From: Eshraghiella sp964441705
GTDB lineage: Bacteria; Bacillota; Clostridia; Lachnospirales; Lachnospiraceae
DNA: 64,000 bases
Assembly: GCA_964441705.1 (NCBI GenBank)
Contig: CAYTWF010000002.1
Location: forward strand, 1 to 64,000
Direction of reading: 5' to 3'
The position numbers and the translations under genes are program-made. Of the stretch, positions 10,649-19,369 are shown in pieces (the stretch's first letter is position 1; each line of letters opens with the position of its first letter). The notes under the pieces are model-generated. The model made no database searches, was not told the origin of the DNA, and saw only the letters and a list, made by a program, of their open reading frames with translations.

Positions 10649-10715
10649 TATCATCTTTACAGTTAACAAGAGATGATAATTATTTTAGAGCAAGTAGTTA
10701 AATATTACTTGCTCT
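10649..10715 (+). terminator. Two tandem hairpins ending the kinase/GGDEF operon
   Basis: The first hairpin pairs TATCATCT (10649-10656) with AGATGATA (10671-10678) and is followed by ATTATTTT. The second pairs AGAGCAAGTA (10687-10696) with TACTTGCTCT (10706-10715), a perfect 10-bp stem followed by TTATCC. Together they look like a terminator region, though the T-tracts are short. Confidence 0.6.
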
Positions 10716-10721
10716 TTATCC

Positions 10722-11729
10722 ATGAAATACGGGGTGTACAGGTTGACAGAAATCAAACGTAAACAGGTTTTGGATGTTAAAAAGGTTGTTATATGTTCTA
10801 TAATTCTTTTGCTTATTATTGCAGCAATTGTTTTTTTGTGTGTATTTCTCGTTCGCAGACACAAAGAACAGAAAAATGGTGAGACTACAGCAATTGTTAA
10901 TGTTAATGATATAGTCAAGGATGGGGAATATGTGCAGATTATGCTTAATGACTGCAGCCTGTATGTGGGTGCGTCAATGCAGCTTACGTGTACCTCTAAT
11001 CCAGACAAATATGCAGAGGGCGTTATCTGGAAATCAAGTAATCCCCAGGTAGTAGCGGTAACTGATTCTGGAATGATTACAGTTGTTTCTACTGGAAGCG
11101 CGGCAATAACTGCCAATTATGGTGTTCTTTCAGATTCAGTTGTTATAACGGCTGTTGTAGAGGGTGAGACTGTTATTGATATAGACACTCCTATATATGA
11201 TGTGGTTGAAGGACAGACGGTAGAGGTCACAATTACAGATTCTGACAATGGCAATCCTGTGGTGCCTGCACCTCAGGGAAATGTTACGACACCAACTGAA
11301 CCGGGTACAATGCCAGATGGTGAAAAGCAGACAGGTGCGGGCAGTCAGCCTGCGCAGACCACCGTCTCACCTGAGGGAGAGAATAATACTAATGAGCAGA
11401 ATGCAGGAGCTTTGATTCTTGCCCAGCTGCCAGACCTTGGCTATACAAAGTATCAGGAAGACACCTATGTATATAATGAAGATGGCAACTATCTTGGCGA
11501 GGTTATTGTAGGAGATTCATTAAGCCAGCTTTATGTTAAGACCAGAACAACTGCATTTGATAATGCAATTAAGGAATATCTGAGTATACTTCTTCCAAAG
11601 GGATATAATAATGTGTTTGCCAGCTTTATCAGCGCTGCACAGGACCAGACAATGAGCACTGATGGCTACACAGTTAGAATTGTGGTGGCGGATGGTGGCG
11701 GACATTCACAGATAATTATATATTATTAA
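10722..11729 (+). CDS. Membrane-anchored BIG2 (Ig-like) domain protein
   Basis: This 335-aa protein has a cytoplasmic N-terminus, one strongly hydrophobic helix (about residues 24-45) and an extracellular part. That part holds a BIG2-like Ig fold (about 70-145), recognisable by VIWKSSNPQVVAVTDSGMI and GSAAITANYG. A Thr/Pro/Gly-rich linker (about 170-225) and a C-terminal region of about 100 residues that I do not recognise follow. The annotated ATG has no good ribosome site; TTG at 10743, preceded by GGGGTG, would give a protein seven residues shorter and is a real alternative. It lies between two hairpins and the c-di-AMP cluster, and may be transcribed alone. BIG2 domains are common in surface proteins that bind carbohydrate or protein; the role here is unknown. 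Confidence 0.7.
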   Translation: MKYGVYRLTEIKRKQVLDVKKVVICSIILLLIIAAIVFLCVFLVRRHKEQKNGETTAIVNVNDIVKDGEYVQIMLNDCSLYVGASMQLTCTSNPDKYAEGVIWKSSNPQVVAVTDSGMITVVSTGSAAITANYGVLSDSVVITAVVEGETVIDIDTPIYDVVEGQTVEVTITDSDNGNPVVPAPQGNVTTPTEPGTMPDGEKQTGAGSQPAQTTVSPEGENNTNEQNAGALILAQLPDLGYTKYQEDTYVYNEDGNYLGEVIVGDSLSQLYVKTRTTAFDNAIKEYLSILLPKGYNNVFASFISAAQDQTMSTDGYTVRIVVADGGGHSQIIIYY

Positions 11730-11799
11730 TTTTTTATCGCGAAAATAAAATAGATATGATATACTTACTTAAATATATAAGTTGACAGGAGGCAGCAGG

Positions 11800-12222
11800 T
11801 TGATTAATAAAAGAAAAGTACGTTTAATGGCCAGGACTGCCATGTATGAAAAGCATGAGGGCAGTCAGGACTTACCTAAAGCCAAATATTACAAGTCAGA
11901 TTATGTTGGACTTCATATGTGGACAACTGCTATTGCAGTTACGATTGCATATTTTCTTATTGTAGCACTTATTGTTGCATATAATTTTGAAAGCATTATT
12001 AATAACCTTACCGATACAAATTATACTGTTGTTGCTGTTGTACTGGTATTGGGTTATGTTGCATTTATGATTCTGTTTCTACTGGTGGCATACTTTGTAT
12101 ATTCATATTTATATGATGAAGCAGAGAATGGAATCAGAATATTCCAGAACAGACTCCATAAGATTTTTCTTATGAATAAGGCGGATAGAAAGCGTAAGGC
12201 TACAGGAGGAGATTCTGAATGA
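11800..12222 (+). CDS. Small two-helix membrane protein upstream of cdaA
   Basis: This 140-aa hypothetical protein has two transmembrane helices (about residues 42-64 and 77-103) and charged ends. The TTG at 11800 is preceded by AGGAGG (11787-11792) at the right spacing. An ATG at 11827 is possible but has no comparable site. The gene overlaps the next one by 4 bases, so the two are translated together and precede cdaA-cdaR-glmM. No known family is recognised. Its place suggests a link to the c-di-AMP or envelope cluster, but that is only context. Confidence 0.6.
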   Translation: MINKRKVRLMARTAMYEKHEGSQDLPKAKYYKSDYVGLHMWTTAIAVTIAYFLIVALIVAYNFESIINNLTDTNYTVVAVVLVLGYVAFMILFLLVAYFVYSYLYDEAENGIRIFQNRLHKIFLMNKADRKRKATGGDSE

Positions 12223-13223
12223 TGACTGGATTACTTGTTTTTAAAGATAAACTTAAGGTCTTTTATGGCCGCTTCGGAATATATATCAGACATATACTCA
12301 GTTTTTTACTGGCATTCCTTTCGTTCTACATTATTGGCAGAGCTATTGGCTATAACAGCATTATTGCCAGTCCTATGGTATGTCTGGCGGTTGCACTTGT
12401 GTGCGCCTTTTTGCCGGTAAGTGCTACTGTAATTATTTCAACAGTGTTTATTATAGTGCATCTGTTTGGCCTTTCAATTGAACTGGCTGTGATTGCACTT
12501 TTTGTTATACTTATTGTGTATCTGCTGTATTTCAGGTTTGCTCCTAAGACGGGAATTCTGCTTATTATTACACCGTTGCTGTTTTATCTTAAGGTGCCAT
12601 ATATTATTCCTGTAGTTGCAGCACTGGTATATGGAATGACGGGAATAATTCCTGTGATTTCAGGTGCATTTATATTTTATCTGCTGGATTTTGCTTCACA
12701 TTATTCAACAGCTATTTCAACTCAGAATGCTGATAATGCATTGCAGAACATAACCTTTATTTTTAACAATGTTCTTAATAACAAGGAGCTTATTGTTGTG
12801 GTTGTTACATTCTCTCTTGTTATTATGATGATTTATCTTATTAAAAGACTGTCAGCTGACCATGCATGGATTATTGCAATTATATCAGGCTGTGTTGTGG
12901 ATGCAATTGTACAGATAATAGCGTTTTCAATTATGTCTGTTCAGTTTAATGTTATTTCACTTGTAGTAGGACATATTGTGGCAATTCTGGTAGGACTTGT
13001 GTTGAATTTATTTATTTTTTCGGTGGATTATTCAGCCACAGAATATGTACAGTTTGAGGATAATGACTATTACTATTATGTGAAGGCAGTGCCTAAAATG
13101 GCAGTTTCCTCCACTAACGTTACAGTTAAAAAGATTAATACAAGACAGGATAATAAGGGCTTTATTCATACGGAAAGCTTTGAGGATTCAGAGGATAACG
13201 ATTCTGATGAACCGGAAGAATAG
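12219..13223 (+). CDS. Polytopic membrane protein upstream of cdaA
   Basis: This 334-aa protein has roughly eight to ten hydrophobic helices in residues 20-275, followed by an acidic cytoplasmic tail of about 60 residues ending in many Asp, Glu and Ser. Its start ATGATG overlaps the previous stop by 4 bases, and cdaA begins 37 bases after its end, so it sits in the c-di-AMP operon. No catalytic motif or transporter signature is visible. It is not an annotated member of the classical cdaA-cdaR-glmM trio, so it may be a clade-specific partner of the cyclase or an unrelated permease. Function unknown. Confidence 0.6.
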   Translation: MMTGLLVFKDKLKVFYGRFGIYIRHILSFLLAFLSFYIIGRAIGYNSIIASPMVCLAVALVCAFLPVSATVIISTVFIIVHLFGLSIELAVIALFVILIVYLLYFRFAPKTGILLIITPLLFYLKVPYIIPVVAALVYGMTGIIPVISGAFIFYLLDFASHYSTAISTQNADNALQNITFIFNNVLNNKELIVVVVTFSLVIMMIYLIKRLSADHAWIIAIISGCVVDAIVQIIAFSIMSVQFNVISLVVGHIVAILVGLVLNLFIFSVDYSATEYVQFEDNDYYYYVKAVPKMAVSSTNVTVKKINTRQDNKGFIHTESFEDSEDNDSDEPEE

Positions 13224-13259
13224 AATTAATGAACAATAACTGGAAAGGGAGTGGTTCAG

Positions 13260-14138
13260 ATGCAGGCAGTATTAAGCTTTTTTGAAGAATATTTATCTAA
13301 TATATATATTCCAAAGACATTGCATGTGAGTAATATTTTTGAAATAATTATTCTTGCATTTCTTATCTATGAATTTATGGCATGGGTTAAGACTACAAGA
13401 GCTTTTAATCTGCTTAAGGGTATTATGATAATACTGCTTTTCTGGCTGCTGGCATTTCTTTTTAACTTTACTACAATACTCTGGCTGGTGGGAAAGGTAT
13501 TTAATATTGCTATTATTGCCCTTGTTGTTATTTTTCAGCCTGAGCTTAGAAAGGCATTGGAGCAGATTGGACAGCGAAAATACTTCTCCAACTTTTTCCC
13601 TTTCACTGATAAGAAGGATAAGGGAGAAAGATTCAGCGATAAGACTGTTAATGAGCTGGTAAAGGCAAGCTTTGAGCTGGCAAAGACCAAAACCGGAGCA
13701 CTTATGGTTATTGAACAGAATATTCTGCTTACAGATTATGAGAAAACAGGAATACCTATAGATGCGGTTATTTCCAACCAGCTGCTTATTAATATTTTTG
13801 AACATAACACCCCATTACATGATGGTGCGGTTATTCTTCGTGGTGATAAGGTGGCTGCCGCTACCTGTTATCTGCCTTTATCAGATAATATGCAGCTTAG
13901 CAAGGAACTGGGCACAAGGCACAGAGCTGCCGTTGGAATATCGGAGGTTACGGATTCCTTTACAATAGTTGTTTCGGAGGAGACCGGAAAGGTGTCAATT
14001 GCAATTGCAGGAGAGCTGTTCAGGGATGTGGATGGAGATTACCTGAGAAGTAAGCTTACTTTTCTTCAGAAGAAATCAATCGATGTTAACCGGTACAAAA
14101 TCTGGAGAAAGGGGGTAAAGAAGGATGAAAAAGCTTAA
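13260..14138 (+). CDS. cdaA: Diadenylate cyclase CdaA (c-di-AMP synthase)
   Basis: This 292-aa membrane enzyme joins two ATP into cyclic di-AMP, the second messenger that controls potassium, osmolytes and cell-wall balance in Firmicutes. Three N-terminal helices (about residues 20-95) precede the DisA_N/DAC catalytic domain, which shows both hallmark motifs: DGA at 188-190 and RHR at 220-222 (GTRHRAAVG). ATG 13260 is used because GGGAG lies 9 bases before it; a GTG at 13251 would add three residues. Its end overlaps cdaR by 14 bases and glmM follows, the conserved order in which CdaR and GlmM bind and modulate CdaA. Confidence 0.95.
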   Translation: MQAVLSFFEEYLSNIYIPKTLHVSNIFEIIILAFLIYEFMAWVKTTRAFNLLKGIMIILLFWLLAFLFNFTTILWLVGKVFNIAIIALVVIFQPELRKALEQIGQRKYFSNFFPFTDKKDKGERFSDKTVNELVKASFELAKTKTGALMVIEQNILLTDYEKTGIPIDAVISNQLLINIFEHNTPLHDGAVILRGDKVAAATCYLPLSDNMQLSKELGTRHRAAVGISEVTDSFTIVVSEETGKVSIAIAGELFRDVDGDYLRSKLTFLQKKSIDVNRYKIWRKGVKKDEKA

Positions 14139-15474
14139 GGATTGGAACATTAAAGAGCTTATAACCAAGAACTTTGCCCTGAAAATTCTATCAATAGTAA
14201 TTGCAGCTATTATATGGATTATTATTATTAACGTGGATAATCCTTCTATAAGGAAAACGATATCCAATATTAAGGTTGAATTAACTAATGTTGAGACACT
14301 GACTGATAAGGGGTACACCTATGCAATTGAATCAGGAGCGACAATACAGATTGTTGTAAAGGGACCACAGACAGTTGTGGAGAGTCTTTCCAATGCTGAT
14401 TTTACTGCAGTCGCTGACATGAGCGAACGTTCAGCTGATTCAGATACAGTAAGAATTACTGTTAAATGCAACAAAGAGGATATTGAAAAGCAGATTGATA
14501 TTGTAAGTCAGAAGACAGAATACATGAAGCTGTCTATTGATAACAGGGTTGATAAGGAGCTTAAGCTTGAGGTTAACCATACCGGAAAGCCTGCAACAGG
14601 CTATGTAATAGGAGATGTATCAACGTCTCCAACTACAATTACAATTTCAGGAGCAGAGACTACTGTTAATAAAATTGTATCTGCAAGTGTAAGCTATGAT
14701 GTGACCAATATGACACAGACGGTTTCTGATACTGTTGTGCCTGTATTTTATGATGAAGATGGCAATGTGGTGGATTCGGCAATGCTTGATTTGAGCCGTT
14801 CAGATGTAAAGCTTAACATAGAGATACTTCCTACCAAGTGGATTCCTGTTAACTTCAAGCTTAGTGGAACTCCGGCAGATGGCTATGAACTTGCTGACCA
14901 GACTGCTAATATTGAATCAGTATGCATTGCAGGCTCTAAGGATGCACTGGATAAAATATCATCAATTGATATTTCGGCAGATGCAGTTAGTATAGATGGA
15001 GTATCTGCTAATGTGGAATTCAGTCTGCCACTTTCAACGTACCTGTCATCTGAGTATAGAATTGTGTCAAGTGATACGGTATTGCAGATAACAGCAGCCA
15101 TAGAGAAAACAGCAGAGAGCAAATTTGCATTATCATACAGTGATATATCAATTACGGGACTGGATGCCGGACTTGAGGCTGTTATTAATGAAAGCAGCGA
15201 CGAGGATGTAATTGAGGTAAGCGTAAGCGGAGGCGAGAAGACAGTTAATGCATTAAAAGCAACTGACCTTGGTGCTGCTGTTAGTCTTACCGGTAAAAAG
15301 GCAGGTAATTATACAGTAAAGATTACCTTTGATGCTTCTGATGATTACGAGGTTCTTGGAACCTACTATGTAAAAGTAACAATTAAAAATGCTGGGACTG
15401 AGGAGACAGATACCTCTGAAGAGACAACAACACCAACAACGGATGCTACGTCTTCAGCAGCCACAGCCAACTAA
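14125..15474 (+). CDS. cdaR: CdaR, YbbR-domain regulator of CdaA
   Basis: This 449-aa protein is held in the membrane by an N-terminal helix (about residues 20-38). Its extracellular part is built of successive YbbR repeats (roughly starting at 45, 140, 230 and 325), visible as recurring GxPAxGY and VxISGA patterns. It ends in a Thr/Glu-rich tail of about 30 residues. CdaR-type proteins bind CdaA across the membrane and tune its activity. The start overlaps cdaA by 14 bases, so coupling is likely, and glmM follows 25 bases after its end. Confidence 0.9.
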   Translation: MKKLKDWNIKELITKNFALKILSIVIAAIIWIIIINVDNPSIRKTISNIKVELTNVETLTDKGYTYAIESGATIQIVVKGPQTVVESLSNADFTAVADMSERSADSDTVRITVKCNKEDIEKQIDIVSQKTEYMKLSIDNRVDKELKLEVNHTGKPATGYVIGDVSTSPTTITISGAETTVNKIVSASVSYDVTNMTQTVSDTVVPVFYDEDGNVVDSAMLDLSRSDVKLNIEILPTKWIPVNFKLSGTPADGYELADQTANIESVCIAGSKDALDKISSIDISADAVSIDGVSANVEFSLPLSTYLSSEYRIVSSDTVLQITAAIEKTAESKFALSYSDISITGLDAGLEAVINESSDEDVIEVSVSGGEKTVNALKATDLGAAVSLTGKKAGNYTVKITFDASDDYEVLGTYYVKVTIKNAGTEETDTSEETTTPTTDATSSAATAN

Positions 15475-15499
15475 TAATTAATAAAGGAATGGAAATGAA

Positions 15500-16852
15500 A
15501 TGGCCAGAATATTTGGAACAGATGGTGTAAGAGGAGTTGCTAACAAGGAGCTGACAATTGAACTTGCCATGAATCTTGGAAAAGCAGGAGCTTATGTACT
15601 TACTAAGGAAAATGCCCACAAAGCAACAATACTTGTGGGATGCGATACAAGAATATCAGGAGAAATGCTTGCCAATGCATTGATGGCGGGAATATGCTCT
15701 GTTGGTGCAGACGCTGTATACGCAGGAGTTGTTCCTACACCGGCAATTGCTTATCTTACAAGAAAATATGGATATGATGCAGGAGTTGTTATTTCAGCAT
15801 CTCATAATCCTGCTGAGTACAATGGAATTAAATTTTTCAGTGGAACCGGTTATAAGCTTTCAGACCAGCTGGAGGATGAGATTGAAGAGACAATGAGGAT
15901 GAACTCAGCAGAGCTTCCAATGCCTCTTGGTGATAAGGTAGGAAGAGTAATATATAAACCGGATGCAAGAGATGATTATGTGGATTTTGCAGCATCATTA
16001 ATTGATTTGAATTTATCAGGAGTGAAAATGGTTATTGATACTGCCGAGGGCGCTTCTTATTATACAGCAGAGAAGACACTTAGAAAACTGGGAGCAGAAC
16101 CAATAATGATACATAACAACCCGGATGGAACCAATATTAACAGACAGTGTGGTTCCACACATCTGGAGAATCTTAAGCAGATGGTGCTTGAGCATAATGC
16201 AGATTTGGGTATTGCTTTTGATGGTGATGCAGACAGAATGCTCGCTGTTGATGAGAAAGGCCAGACTGTAGACGGCGACCAGATTATGGCAATATGTGGT
16301 TTATTTATGAGAGATAAGGGAACACTTAAAAAAGATACAATAACTGCTACTGTAATGAGTAATCTTGGATTCTTCCAGATGGGAGTAAGAGAAAAGCTTA
16401 ATATTGAACAGACCAAGGTTGGAGACAGATATGTTCTTGAAAAAATGCTGGAGGAAGGCTATAACCTGGGTGGAGAACAGTCAGGTCATGTTATTTTTCT
16501 GGATGAGAATACAACTGGAGATGGTCTTATTAGTGCCCTTCATCTGCTTCAGGTACTTACCTCTACAGGCAAGAAGCTTTCTGAGCTTGCAGGTATTATG
16601 ACAGTCCTTCCGCAGGCGCTTGTTAATGCTAAGGTGTCTAATCGCAAGAAGGAATATTACATGGAGAACAAGGTAATTGCAGAGGCAATTGATGATTTGG
16701 AAAAACGCTTTGCAGGAGCCGGAAGAGTTCTTATAAGACCTTCTGGAACAGAACCGCTTGTCAGAGTAATGATTGAAGGCAATGACCAGGATTTTATTGA
16801 AAAAGAAGCCAGAGAGCTTGCCGCTCTTATTGAGGCTAATATAGGTGAATAA
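15500..16852 (+). CDS. glmM: Phosphoglucosamine mutase GlmM
   Basis: GlmM converts glucosamine-6-phosphate to glucosamine-1-phosphate on the way to UDP-GlcNAc for peptidoglycan and surface glycans. At 450 aa it has the usual family length. The phosphoserine loop SASHNPAEYNG places the active Ser at 101, the metal-binding loop DGDADR is present, and RPSGTEPLVRVM near the C-terminus binds the phosphate. It is the third gene of the cdaA-cdaR-glmM set; in other Firmicutes GlmM binds CdaA and lowers its activity. The next gene, a glycosyltransferase, overlaps its end by 8 bases, tying amino-sugar supply to the surface polysaccharide locus. Confidence 0.95.
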   Translation: MARIFGTDGVRGVANKELTIELAMNLGKAGAYVLTKENAHKATILVGCDTRISGEMLANALMAGICSVGADAVYAGVVPTPAIAYLTRKYGYDAGVVISASHNPAEYNGIKFFSGTGYKLSDQLEDEIEETMRMNSAELPMPLGDKVGRVIYKPDARDDYVDFAASLIDLNLSGVKMVIDTAEGASYYTAEKTLRKLGAEPIMIHNNPDGTNINRQCGSTHLENLKQMVLEHNADLGIAFDGDADRMLAVDEKGQTVDGDQIMAICGLFMRDKGTLKKDTITATVMSNLGFFQMGVREKLNIEQTKVGDRYVLEKMLEEGYNLGGEQSGHVIFLDENTTGDGLISALHLLQVLTSTGKKLSELAGIMTVLPQALVNAKVSNRKKEYYMENKVIAEAIDDLEKRFAGAGRVLIRPSGTEPLVRVMIEGNDQDFIEKEARELAALIEANIGE

Positions 16853-17816
16853 AGTGACAGATAACAAAGACAGCAGGAGTGTGGATGTGATAATCCCGGT
16901 GTTTAAGCCGGGAGATAAGCTTGAAGCACTGCTTGCATGGCTGTTAAAACAGACCCATACCGTAGATAATATCATACTTGTTAATACGGAAGAGGTCTTT
17001 TTTAATGCTAAAAGATACCTGATTGATAATCGAATTAGAGTTATTCATATCTCGGAAGAGGAATTTGACCACGCAGCCACGAGAGATATGGCAATAAGAC
17101 AGTCATCAGCAGATTGTGTTCTTTTAATGACACAGGATGCAGTACCGGCAGATTCCTTTCTTGTGGAAAAGCTTGTGCAGGCACTTGATACCAATAGAGA
17201 TGGTGTCAGAGCAGCCGTTGCATACGGAAGGCAGCTTCCTGATAAGGGCTGCAGAACGCAGGAGATATATACGAGGATGTTTAATTATCCCCCTAAAAGT
17301 ATATATAAGACAGCTGATGATTATCAATGCCTTGGGATTAAGACTATATTCTGTTCAGACGTATGTGCTATGTATAACAGGGAAATATACGTTGAGCTGG
17401 GAGGCTTTGTTCCACGAGCTATATTTAATGAGGATATGTTCTATGCGTCAAAGGCCGTTGAGGCAGGATATGGAATAGCATATTGTGCAGAGGCAGAAGT
17501 ATATCACTCTCACAATTATACAATTAAGGAGCAGCTGTCGAGAAATTTTGACATGGGGGTATCACAGGCGGACCACCCGGAAATATTTAACAGATTCAGT
17601 TCGGAATCTGAAGGGATAAGCCTTGTAAAGAATTCTGTTAAGTATCTTGTAAGACATGGAAAATGGTATCAGGTACCATATCTTTTTGTAAGCAGTGCCG
17701 CCAAGCTTTCAGGCTACAGGCTTGGTAAACGCTATAAAAAACTGAGCAGAAAAAGAATTCTTAAGCTTACTATGAACAAAAATTACTGGAACAGGTTGAA
17801 TAATCAACATAAATAG
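16845..17816 (+). CDS. Family 2 glycosyltransferase (rhamnosyltransferase-like)
   Basis: This 323-aa GT-A enzyme opens with the nucleotide-sugar binding strand VDVIIPVFKPGD. It has the motif LLMTQDAVPA where the metal-binding DxD usually sits and the acceptor-side motif FNEDMFYASKAVEAGY. This layout matches rhamnosyltransferase-like GT2 enzymes, which use dTDP-rhamnose, and the rhamnose pathway genes are found 6 kb downstream. The substrate is inferred. The gene overlaps glmM by 8 bases and has a basic, amphipathic C-terminus that could sit on the membrane. A 132-bp gap follows before the next gene. Confidence 0.75.
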   Translation: MNKVTDNKDSRSVDVIIPVFKPGDKLEALLAWLLKQTHTVDNIILVNTEEVFFNAKRYLIDNRIRVIHISEEEFDHAATRDMAIRQSSADCVLLMTQDAVPADSFLVEKLVQALDTNRDGVRAAVAYGRQLPDKGCRTQEIYTRMFNYPPKSIYKTADDYQCLGIKTIFCSDVCAMYNREIYVELGGFVPRAIFNEDMFYASKAVEAGYGIAYCAEAEVYHSHNYTIKEQLSRNFDMGVSQADHPEIFNRFSSESEGISLVKNSVKYLVRHGKWYQVPYLFVSSAAKLSGYRLGKRYKKLSRKRILKLTMNKNYWNRLNNQHK

Positions 17817-17895
17817 TGTTATAATCGGCAGTACGGTTTACAGACATACAATTGTAATAAAATGTAATATTTATTTTATTGCCCTTTGAAATATG

Positions 17896-17925
17896 TTGAT
17901 GTATCATGTATGTGAGTTTGATACA
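17896..17925 (+). promoter_or_regulatory. Inverted repeat before the polysaccharide initiating transferase
   Basis: TGTATCA (17900-17906) and TGATACA (17919-17925) form a perfect 7-bp inverted repeat with a 12-bp spacer, of the size expected for a dimeric repressor site. A weak promoter, TTGATG at 17896 with GATACA 18 bp further on, overlaps it. Just upstream, AATAAAAT and ATTTTATT around 17857-17880 form another AT-only repeat. The regulator is unknown. Confidence 0.35.
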
Positions 17926-17948
17926 GATATATGGAGAGTGTGAGTTAA

Positions 17949-19352
17949 TTGATCAGAAGTAATCAGAGACATCTTAATAAGCTTCACGTGTTGATGGATG
18001 CAGTAATTATTGTACTTGCATATATTTCAGCGTGGGGAATTAAGTTTGGAACAGTTTTTTATAAAGAGAATATTGGAAGAATCGGTATCAAGTCGTACAT
18101 GATAGCATTAGCTTGTCTTGTACCTGGATATCTTATTTTGTATGCAATATGCAGTCTGTACACGCCAAAGAGAATGCACGGTCAGAAATATGAGATGATT
18201 AATATAATTAAGGCTAATACCTTTGGTCTTCTTATATTTATTCTTATTCTGTACCTGACACATCAGGTTAATTTCTCAAGGACCATGCTGTTTATTTTCT
18301 ATGGATTGAACATTCTGTATGAATTTGCTGCCAGAGTAGGACTGCGTATGCTGCTTCGTGGTATCAGAAGAAGGGGCTTTAACCAAAAGCATATTGTTCT
18401 GGTGGGCTATAGTCGTGCAGCTGAGGGCTATATTGACAGGGTTAAGGCATTTCCACAGTGGGGATATCATATTGTGGGCATTCTTGATGATAATATAGAG
18501 GTAGGGACTAAGTACAGAGGCGAAAGAGTTTTTGGAAGGCTTTGTGATATAGAGCAGGTTATTGCAGAGAATGATTTGGATGAGATTGTCATTACACTTA
18601 GTATTCAGGAGTATTCCAAGCTGGAAAATCTTGTTGCCAAGTGTGAGAAGTCGGGTGTTCATACCAAATTCATTCCTGACTATAACAATATTATTCCAAC
18701 AAGACCATATATTGAAGATGTCCAGGGACTGCCGGTTATTAATATTAGAAGAGTTCCGTTAAGCAGTATTTATAACAGATTTGTTAAAAGAGCAATAGAT
18801 ATTTTTGGTGCAGTGGTAGCACTTATATTTTTTTCACCTGTTATGCTTGTTACTGTTATTTCAATCAAGCTGTCGTCCAAGGGACCAATTATATACAAGC
18901 AGACTCGTGTTGGACTTCACAATAAGGAGTTTGAGATGTATAAGTTCCGCTCTATGCGTGTTCAGGAGGATGGAAGTGACAAAAGTAAATGGACTACATC
19001 TGATGACCCAAGGGTAACCCGTTGTGGCAAAATAATTCGTAAAACCAGTATAGATGAGCTTCCTCAGCTTATTAATGTTCTTAAGGGAGATATGAGTCTT
19101 ATTGGGCCAAGGCCAGAGAGACCATATTATGTCGATAAGTTTAAGGAAGAAATTCCAAGATATATGATTAAACATCAGGTTCGTCCGGGTATGACCGGAT
19201 GGGCACAGGTTAATGGATATAGGGGTGATACTTCAATTAAGAAACGTATTGAATGTGACCTGTATTATATAGAGAACTGGAGCCTTGTTTTTGATATAAA
19301 GATTCTGTTCTATACAATATTTAGAGGCTTTATTAATAAGAATGCATATTGA
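17949..19352 (+). CDS. Polyprenyl-phosphate sugar-1-phosphate transferase (initiating glycosyltransferase)
   Basis: This 467-aa enzyme of the WbaP/WcaJ/CpsE type starts glycan assembly by moving a sugar-1-phosphate from a nucleotide sugar to undecaprenyl phosphate. It has four N-terminal transmembrane helices (residues 10-120), a CoA_binding_3-like middle domain (about 130-250), a fifth hydrophobic segment (about 280-305) and the bacterial sugar-transferase domain. The signatures are KRAIDIFGAVVALI, GPIIYKQTRVG, YKFRSM and ELPQLINVLKGDMSLIGPRPE. The start is TTG 17949, with GGAGAG at 17933-17938 as ribosome site. It is the first gene of the surface polysaccharide block after a regulatory gap. 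Which sugar it transfers cannot be told from sequence. Confidence 0.9.
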   Translation: MIRSNQRHLNKLHVLMDAVIIVLAYISAWGIKFGTVFYKENIGRIGIKSYMIALACLVPGYLILYAICSLYTPKRMHGQKYEMINIIKANTFGLLIFILILYLTHQVNFSRTMLFIFYGLNILYEFAARVGLRMLLRGIRRRGFNQKHIVLVGYSRAAEGYIDRVKAFPQWGYHIVGILDDNIEVGTKYRGERVFGRLCDIEQVIAENDLDEIVITLSIQEYSKLENLVAKCEKSGVHTKFIPDYNNIIPTRPYIEDVQGLPVINIRRVPLSSIYNRFVKRAIDIFGAVVALIFFSPVMLVTVISIKLSSKGPIIYKQTRVGLHNKEFEMYKFRSMRVQEDGSDKSKWTTSDDPRVTRCGKIIRKTSIDELPQLINVLKGDMSLIGPRPERPYYVDKFKEEIPRYMIKHQVRPGMTGWAQVNGYRGDTSIKKRIECDLYYIENWSLVFDIKILFYTIFRGFINKNAY

Positions 19353-19369
19353 TGGAAGGAATAGTAGTA

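Noticed and set aside
13293..13805. A 170-codon open frame on the minus strand inside cdaA
   Set aside because: It is a shadow of the strongly conserved cdaA and cysteine/lysine-rich without any motif or ribosome site.
16481..16975. A 164-codon open frame on the minus strand across glmM and the next gene
   Set aside because: It overlaps two well-supported genes on the other strand and shows no family features.
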